This document shows, piece after piece, positions 57,901-64,000 of a stretch of 64,000 nt of DNA (position 1 is the stretch's first letter; each line of letters begins with the position of its first letter). Origin of the DNA: Henricia sp. BOLD:AAB3569. Taxonomy: Eukaryota > Echinodermata > Asteroidea > Spinulosida > Echinasteridae. The DNA is taken from NCBI GenBank assembly GCA_037783545.1, contig JBBELK010000317.1, forward strand, positions 558,001 to 622,000, given 5' to 3'. Made by a program: the position numbers and the translations under genes. The notes under the pieces are model-generated. The model made no database searches and was not told the DNA's origin. It was given only the letters and a program-made list of their open reading frames with translations.

Positions 57901-60380
57901 CTGGCAACGGCACCACTTTTATGAAGGGCAAGCTAGAGGTCTTCTTTTAGACATTTCACGTAACGAGATTGTTTGGCTGAAATCGTAGTCTCCATCACAC
58001 ATCAGATATAATGTTGACTGATATTTTGTCTTTACACTATAAAATCAGTGTCCCCACGTTCCAACCCTAGCGGATTCTTCTTCAATATTTTGTTCTTTTT
58101 GTCACAGCGGAGATTGCGAGCATCTCTCGCATCAGCATCAGAAGCCGCCTCTTACCAGACAAGAAAGGTGAAACCAAACGTAAGACTGAGGAGACCAAAC
58201 TGGAAGACTTGGAGAAAATGAAGATGAGCGTCGTCAACGTGAAAAGAAAAACCGCAAAGGACAGCTTTAAGGCTCTCTATCTGCCATGTTCCTTCCGATT
58301 CACACGCCCTCTGGAGTACAAAAACATCACCAAAGACATGGTGGCCAGCAAGACCGTGCATATTGAAGTAAACGTCAAGCAAAAGTATAGCACCAAAGGT
58401 TTTGCCGTAGCAAACGTACAGATTCCCCTTAAGGAGGCCGTGCGCAGGCTTCGTAAGAAAAGTTATAAGCTACACCCTTGTATTAATTTCTCCATGCCTG
58501 ATAATATCCATTCTTATGATCCTAATGATTTGATCATCGTCTCAGAAGGAATGTACAGCAATAGGACTGTCAGTAACCCAAACCTCCGCGCAAACTCCAA
58601 ACAGAGCTTGAGGGTGGAAGCGGAACAGCGCGCCTCTAGTGACATCAACCTTCAAACTGTGCGCTGCCACTCTGCAGACAGTATCCCGTCTGTTTCTTTG
58701 AGCATACCTGACGATGAAGAAGAAGAGGATGCCCTTAATGCTATCGCTGTCATGAACGACGCTCCCAAATCCATCCAAATAAGTCGCAGCAACCCGGAAA
58801 TTCACGTCGTTGAGATGCATGAAATGGACAACATTCTGCCAGGAACAACAGACACAGATCTGAGAGAGGTTAAAGTGGAGGCTCCGCGACGTAAACTTAG
58901 CAGAAGCACACCCAACATCCCTGCACTCCATATTGAGGATCTTGAAGATGCTCCCAAGAAACTAAACAGACCAACGTCTCCACCGAACAGACTCACTGTT
59001 CCTCCTGTTACTTACAATAGAAGACATCAAGATTCTTCCACGAAATCAAAACGTCAGCTTCCTAATGTCAGTAAACTCAAAAACACATCCGATAATACAG
59101 ATCACAAAGATGATGAGCAGCCGAGGCCTGGCAGGGCAGTCCCAGTTTCAGCTACTTCTAAAGACGCTACCAGCTCTGTTGTTGCTGGGAAAATCCAAAG
59201 CTTTAGCAATCCCCCTGTTACTCCTTATCTTTCTGATCAATTTCAGTCAAGACTGCAAGAGAAAAAAGATGCAGTCAAATCCAAAGTCAAGGAAAAGAGA
59301 AACCAGAGGGTGAAAGGACACCATGGATTGTTAAGAACGTTCAGCGAAAAGGAAGATACATTTTCACCCGGGTTTGTAAATGATGAGAGAAATGTTAAAC
59401 ATCCAAAGCATGAATTTGTTAGCAATTTAGGAGGAGGCTGGTCGTCGAAGGTCGAAATGGCACCAGGAGAAAAGCGAGCGGCTAAAGAATGCAACAAGAC
59501 AAAAGATGAACACTCTAGGAATGTGATTCCGATGTCTGATTTGACATTAGATTCAAGGACAATCCCCAAGGTTGCAGCAATTTCTGAAACCAAGTTTGGT
59601 CAAATACGTCCTTTGAAACAGTCAACACCAAAGGAAACAACCTCGACATGTGAAACTGATGACCCCCTTTCACACAGCAGATTAAAGTTGGTGTCAGATA
59701 GTAGTCGGGGACTTCTTGCAAATCAGGTCTTTCCACAACCTATTACGCATAGTCTCTTGCACACTGAACTATCAAGACCTACACCACCTAAAGCGGAGCT
59801 GGCGTCATCTGAGCACAAAACCATGTCGCGCTCCTCAAGTCCGGGATCGGAAGCGAGTGTTCATTTCCTCTCTGAAACAGAACCTCCAAATCGAAACCTC
59901 AAACATCCGACTTCAACACAAAAGAAAAGGTCGCCTATCCACAAACCAGTGTCCCAAACTGTTGTAGATTCTCCTGCCAAGTCAATCACCACAAGTCCAT
60001 CTGCAAGGTCGGATGCAAGAGATCATTTCTCATCTGAAACAGAAAGTCAAAACCTGGGGTATGAACTGCAGACATCCCAAAACAGAAGAATCAGGTCCCC
60101 TGTTCATAAACCAGAACTCCAACCCCCGGAAACTTGTCACTCTAAAACACGTTTGTCAAGTCCAGGATCTGGGAGGAAGGTGCAGTTTTTATCTGAAACT
60201 CAAATCTTAGACTCAAGCTACAGACGGACATCTCCTGCAAGAAGAATAAGATCTCCTGTTCGTAGACCGGAAAACATCATCTCAAAAGATAAAGAGGTTG
60301 GCAAATCTGAAATAGAGATGAGCACCTTACACATTGGCTCAAAATTTCACAAGATAACCTCGCCCGAGTCCAAACTCTAA
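54993..60380 (+). CDS. ankyrin-repeat and C2-domain protein with long disordered tail (978 aa)
   Basis: Exons: 54993-55173, 55587-55772, 56309-56509, 57599-57694, 58108-60380, all joined at phase 1 (2937 nt, open). Residues 1-122 hold two to three ankyrin repeats (TKLHEAVRYGDVNLVESALV, GPMHEAASNGDFEILRLLL, STAVYYACKKGHYDCLEALL). Then comes an acidic/Ser-rich linker (EEEDEEINGKDSELDLSGS). About 190-353 looks like a C2 domain (GILQLSFEYNSRTSVMKIRV, a Lys-rich loop, ADDED strands ending VANVQIPLKEAVRRL). The remainder is Ser/Pro/Lys-rich and probably disordered. Near 796, 853 and 903 there are three related units with SPGS..FLSETE and RSPIHKP/RSPVHKP/RSPVRRP. C2 domains bind membranes or proteins; calcium-binding aspartates are not evident, so calcium-independent binding is likelier. 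I recognise no named orthologue. The start could lie further upstream if a coding exon was missed. Confidence 0.8.
55800..56100. repeat. dispersed repeat in ankyrin-C2 intron 2, empty-site partner of 44430-45000
   Basis: ATTATTTTTGGCAAAAA, GATTGGCCAAAAGTTAAGAC, ACTTGAGAGTCATTTCTACATTC and AAGTTCAAATTCAAAACA match 44430-44930 in order. Here AGACCAGGTCAAGCACC is continuous, where the other copy holds a palindrome. Confidence 0.65.
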
Positions 60381-60907
60381 ATGTTTCAAGGAACAAACAA
60401 TGCTCCACATCCCCCTGGATTTCACATGAAGCCTGAGTCATCTCAAACTGGACATTCACATTACATTGTACGTAGAAAGGGTGAACGATCCCGTCTCTGT
60501 TCCTGAAAATCCCACCGGATCCGATATAACTTAACTCAATCCAGCCGATGTCAGGATAGGGCTGTATATCACAACACACATGTTGACAAAAGCCTAGCCT
60601 CAAAACAAGGAGTTATTGAAGACCAGACTCATCAGAGTGAAACAAAGTATACTTTGAGGAGGTCTTACATTACGTACGTATAGGCATACTTTACGCATTC
60701 CTATTGGTCGAGAGCACGTCACATGAGCAGTCTTAAATTGAGGTAAAGACCCAGTTGGTTGTAATAAATAACTCTTTGTTGTTAGTGTTACGGAATAAAA
60801 AATGGTAACACTTTTAGCGTGTATGGAACAAAACACTTTAGACGGAAAAAGTTACCTGCATTTTCCCTTTAATTTTAACATTTAAATATTTCCACTTTGT
60901 ACATCGA

Positions 60908-61120
60908 GAAATTTTTGCTTAATCAAAAATTTGTTTGCTTTATAAAAATGGGTCAAAAGTCAAAATTGCATGCCAATTTGTGTTTTTCACAAGAATATCT
61001 GCTATTCTTGCTAAGAACACAAGTTGACATAACATTTTGACTATTAACCCATTTTTATAAAGCAAACCAATTTTTGATTAAGCAAACTTTTTGCTAAACA
61101 GCTTTATGAAATTGGCCCCT
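60908..61120. mobile_element. foldback element, GGGGCCAATTTCATAAAG family
   Basis: AATTTTTGCTTAATCAAAAATTTGTTTGC and the inverted arm ending GCTTTATGAAATTGGCCCCT match 44514-44754, with the left terminal bases missing. Confidence 0.75.
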
Positions 61121-62121
61121 GGATGCACAGCAGTTTAAACGAATGTAGTCATGCATGTAGATTGGTTCCCGATCCCTATAGATTGGTCGCTTATTGCGAA
61201 AATAATAGGGATCGGTAAAGGGCAGCCATGACGGGCAGAATTCTGCCCGTCACGTGGTTATTATTATTTTTTTCTTTTAGTAAGTGCGCAGATTTTGCAT
61301 TGACATTTGTAACCCGGCCGTGCGTGTCGAACATATCCAATTATGTAAATAAAGTACATTGCCTAAAGCAAAGGGCTTGGCCAATTTTTAAATATATAAA
61401 ACCCAAATGCGCACGCGCAAAGACGACCAATTACAGATCAAGATGAAGCGCCTTTACCTGTCCTTATATTCTCATATGTGGAATATGTGGACGGGAACCA
61501 GTCTATCATGCATGTAGCTGAAAGTACATTGCAAAAAAAACCAAAAAAACAACGGGTATTTATGAATGGGAATAAAAGTGGGTTTGGCATGGCCAGTCTT
61601 GCTAGGGTCCTGCACGCTGATAATGCCTTCGGCTACGGCTCAAGCCATTATTATCACTTGTCCAGGCCCCTGTCCGGTTATAAACGTATGTTTAAGACTT
61701 GCCAAATGCACTTATATTCCCTAATTTATACCATTGAAAAAAAATGATGTTTCGGTACCTGTACTGTACTATTTGCTGTGTGTTGTGTCAACCTTTGGCT
61801 AACGAGGTGTCGAAGTAATAAACTCTGAATCTTAAAGTACATGTAATATACGCACAATTGTGTACATATGTTCCAAACATTATTTTAATTTATTTGCATA
61901 ATTTATTCATGGTTCATCCAATCATCCGTCCGCATTACTATGCAATAAAACTTTTAATATGATAATACATGTATATGTTTCTGTTTACGTGTGATATTTA
62001 GAAGTTTGTATTACCCACAAATTTAAACATTTTGGTTGCCAAATTTTCAGTATGTAAATTTACTGTTTCATTTTATCAACTTTAGATTTAATATTTAAAA
62101 AATCAGTTTCGGTGCAATATT

Positions 62122-62293
62122 CTTCTGTGCAATATTCTTCAAAACCCCTCCCTGCTTCGACACCAACAAATATAATGTAATGCATTTTGTTGTGTCCGCC
62201 TGTCCGAAACAAGCGGACGTACAAAATCTGACGGGCAAAACCCCTCCCTGGTGGCAAAACCCCCTCCTGGACAAATTCCTGGATCCGCCCCTG
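62122..62293. mobile_element. hAT-like MITE fragment, CAGGGGCGGATCCAGG family
   Basis: It ends CTGGATCCGCCCCTG and includes AAAACCCCTCCCTGGTGGCA, GTCCGCCTGTCCGAAAC and ATATAATGTAATGCATTTT, shared with 15767-15986. The second terminal repeat is not visible here. Confidence 0.6.
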
Positions 62294-62362
62294 ATTCCGG
62301 TGTACAAATTACTTTGCTCAAATACGTATCTACTTCGGCGGTATAACTACATTTAGTTTACT

Positions 62363-62800
62363 GTATTTTTGGGTTTCACTTGGCTTGACAACGGTTGCTA
62401 TACGCCATTACTGTGTCCATACTAGGGCACGCCAAAGCGAAAAATAAGTCAACACTGATAATTTAATGTTGACGCATATTTTTGCAAATGTTGTTTTTCA
62501 GGGTTGATGGCAGAATTATTAGTGTTGAATATTTTTCACTTTGGCGTGCCATAGTATTGGACACAGTACAAATGGCGAATGTGATAGTTATGACGTCACG
62601 CGTATGGCACGCCAAAGCGGAAATACACTGATAATTTTGCCATCAACCCTGAAAAACAAGTCAACATTTTTAAAAACAGTATCAACATTTAAAAGTCATG
62701 TCAACTTTTTTGTTTCATGCGTCAACATTAAATTATTTTTCGCTTTGGTGTGCCATAGTATAGACACAGTAATGGCGGATAGCAAGAAACCCAAGAATAC
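62363..62800. mobile_element. inverted-repeat element, second member, with internal rearrangement
   Basis: The outer arms match 48594-48929 (TGGGTTTCACTT, GTGTCCATACTAGGGCACGC and the inverted CAAGAAACCCAAGAATAC). The middle holds an extra pair of TTTGGCGTGCCATAGTAT / ACGCGTATGGCACGCCAAAG ends. This suggests one element inserted in another, or a tandem pair. Confidence 0.7.
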
Positions 62801-63033
62801 CTTGTCAATTGACAAACGATCGTCCAATTACTGTCCTTGATAGTAGTTTTCGGTGGAAGTGTCACGGCACGTCAGTTGCCAGGTTAATTGGGTCTAAACA
62901 TTAACTGGTAGTCTGAAACGCCCATTAGGAAAGCACGTGGAACTGCTCACTGGTTTTAGTGTACGTAGACCCGATCACCTTAACAATATACAAGGAATGA
63001 CGTCCCCACTTTAGTAGGCTACTCTAAGTTTGT

Positions 63034-63957
63034 TTAAACATTAACATAAGGTCGATCGTCCAGCCAACCGTCTTTCGAGGGTTTGTCTGCCCAAATCCCG
63101 AGGGGTCTCATATCACCGGCTTTGACGGCTGGAGCGGCGACTGCGGCAGGTGGTTTGTCATCGGATGTGTCACTGGATACATCCTCTGCAGATACATCCT
63201 CTGTAGCCAAGGGGCCTCCTACGGCTTTGGGGGTCGCATACCTGTCCGTTTGCTCCATACCGATACCTCTGATGTTAGCCGCTTCTTCAGTCGTCTGCTC
63301 TGTTACCGCCGGCTCAATAGCTGCTTCACCGCGGTTTCTGGATTTCCACGTCACAATGGCACACCCCACCAGGATACCAACAGCAAGTGTGCCCAGTACG
63401 CTGCCCAAAACGACCACTACCAAGATTACGGGACCCAGAGCTGCTGGTTTGTTTTGCGTAGGCCTACCTGCAGTTTTGTTTTGCGTACCTGCAGGTGGAC
63501 ACTTGTCAAGATCTGCCCAGATGGCCCCCGAAGCTATGGTGAATGAAACATTATGAGCAGAGCTGTTGGACGCGCATTTGAGGATAAAATCTCCCAACTT
63601 CTGCGAGATCCTTAAAGCTCCTCGGGGTTCCACAATGAATCCTTCCTCCTTTGATGTGTAGTCCCAAGTATCGTTCGATCTCAGCACGACCCAAACCATG
63701 GATACCTTCGGAAGACTTGTACGGCACTCTAAGACGACGTCCATTGTTCGTGCATCACCACTTGACTTGAAGTCACCGCTCCTCAAGCACACATGCACCC
63801 GCGAGGCCCCGCTTCCATCATCCATCATTGAGCCTCCTGGAAAATCCAACGACGCTGTAGCATTGTCATGCATCATCTCAGACGTTACATTCAAACACAA
63901 GACAGGGCACAAGAAAGCTACGATACAAACGAACAACATCGCAAGTCGACGCGCCAT
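63034..63957 (-). CDS. single-exon type I membrane protein with Ig-like ectodomain (307 aa)
   Basis: One uninterrupted frame on the minus strand from ATG at 63957 to the stop at 63034. The signal peptide is MARRLAMLFVCIVAFLCPV. The ectodomain has a probable Ig-like fold: Cys in VVLECRTS, Trp in VWVVLRSND, and Cys in FILKCASN. It has several N-glycosylation sites (NVT, NAT, NDT, NSS, NVS, NKT) and a short TQNKTAGRPTQNKPA direct repeat before the membrane. A transmembrane segment at about 174-200 is rich in Val, Leu and Gly. The cytoplasmic tail of about 105 residues is acidic, with AEDVSSDTSDD and a C-terminal DDRPYVNV whose Tyr could be a phosphorylation site. No intron contrasts with the 11-exon Ig genes at the other end. 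The function and orthologue are unknown. Adhesion or receptor function is inferred. Confidence 0.72.
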   Translation of the reverse strand: MARRLAMLFVCIVAFLCPVLCLNVTSEMMHDNATASLDFPGGSMMDDGSGASRVHVCLRSGDFKSSGDARTMDVVLECRTSLPKVSMVWVVLRSNDTWDYTSKEEGFIVEPRGALRISQKLGDFILKCASNSSAHNVSFTIASGAIWADLDKCPPAGTQNKTAGRPTQNKPAALGPVILVVVVLGSVLGTLAVGILVGCAIVTWKSRNRGEAAIEPAVTEQTTEEAANIRGIGMEQTDRYATPKAVGGPLATEDVSAEDVSSDTSDDKPPAAVAAPAVKAGDMRPLGIWADKPSKDGWLDDRPYVNV

Positions 63958-64000
63958 TGTGTGTAGTCCTTACATGTCAATTCAACGTATAAGTTTCACA

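Larger units (their letters stand above)
60381..63033. other. 3' UTR of the ankyrin-C2 gene and repeat-rich intergenic DNA
   Basis: Possible poly(A) signals for the ankyrin-C2 gene are AATAAA at 60764 and 60794. Beyond that are a GGGGCCA foldback relative (60908-61120), a small GACGGGCAGAATTCTGCCCGTC hairpin at 61229-61250, a hAT-like fragment (62122-62293) and an inverted-repeat element (62363-62800). The 61228-61747 frames have no recognisable domain. Confidence 0.5.

Noticed and set aside
58542-58931. Minus-strand frame of 129 codons
   Set aside because: It is antisense to the long last exon of the ankyrin-C2 gene and has no recognisable domain.
61478-61747. Plus-strand frame of 89 codons
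   Set aside because: It has no domain or splice context, and the surrounding sequence is repeat-rich.
63083-63556. Plus-strand frame of 157 codons
   Set aside because: It is antisense to the intronless Ig-like gene, which has a signal peptide and transmembrane segment in the right places.

Overview
This is a eukaryotic, almost certainly metazoan, genome window: split genes with GT-AG introns, low coding density and a heavy load of short non-autonomous DNA transposons. An echinoderm, perhaps a sea star, is my best guess. It rests on the overall look and on my recollection of the AGGAACACGTTGCC foldback repeat from echinoderm sequence; nothing here proves it.

Left part (1-38.6 kb): a gene cluster on the + strand. 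First comes a small three-exon gene (3278-6195) for a secreted, probably GPI-anchored protein with one thrombospondin type 1 repeat and a Gly-rich linker. Then come three tandem paralogues (A 8870-17319, B 19107-27531, C 31115-38595). Each has 11 exons encoding signal peptide, Pro/Gly/Tyr-rich ectodomain, one Ig domain, a transmembrane helix and a Lys-rich then polyproline cytoplasmic tail. I rebuilt all 33 exons from splice sites. Every copy has an open frame and the summed exons divide by three (386, 392 and 468 aa). The first nine introns are all phase 1, so the ectodomain exons are symmetric cassettes. The 5' flanks of the TSR gene and of A-C are related in part.

The duplications act as a natural record of insertions. 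Copies that lack an element give empty sites. These define elements flanked by TTAA (piggyBac-like), by TAA/TTA (PIF/Harbinger-like) and by TA (Tc1/mariner-like), plus a tRNA-derived SINE present only in copy B.

Right part (38.6-64 kb): single genes in repeat-rich DNA. CTDNEP1/Dullard (- strand, 44227-53529) was rebuilt as seven exons and 245 aa, with a broken non-LTR retrotransposon in intron 1. Head to head with it, about 1.5 kb away, lies a five-exon gene for a 978-aa protein with ankyrin repeats, a C2-like domain and a long disordered tail (+, 54993-60380). A single-exon type I membrane protein with an Ig-like ectodomain lies at the end (-, 63034-63957).

The likely theme of the left cluster is cell-surface recognition: a tandem family of Ig receptors whose tails look suited to SH3/WW/EVH1/profilin partners, next to a GPI-anchored TSR protein. 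CTDNEP1 (ER/nuclear-envelope lipid signalling) and the ankyrin-C2 gene look unrelated to it.
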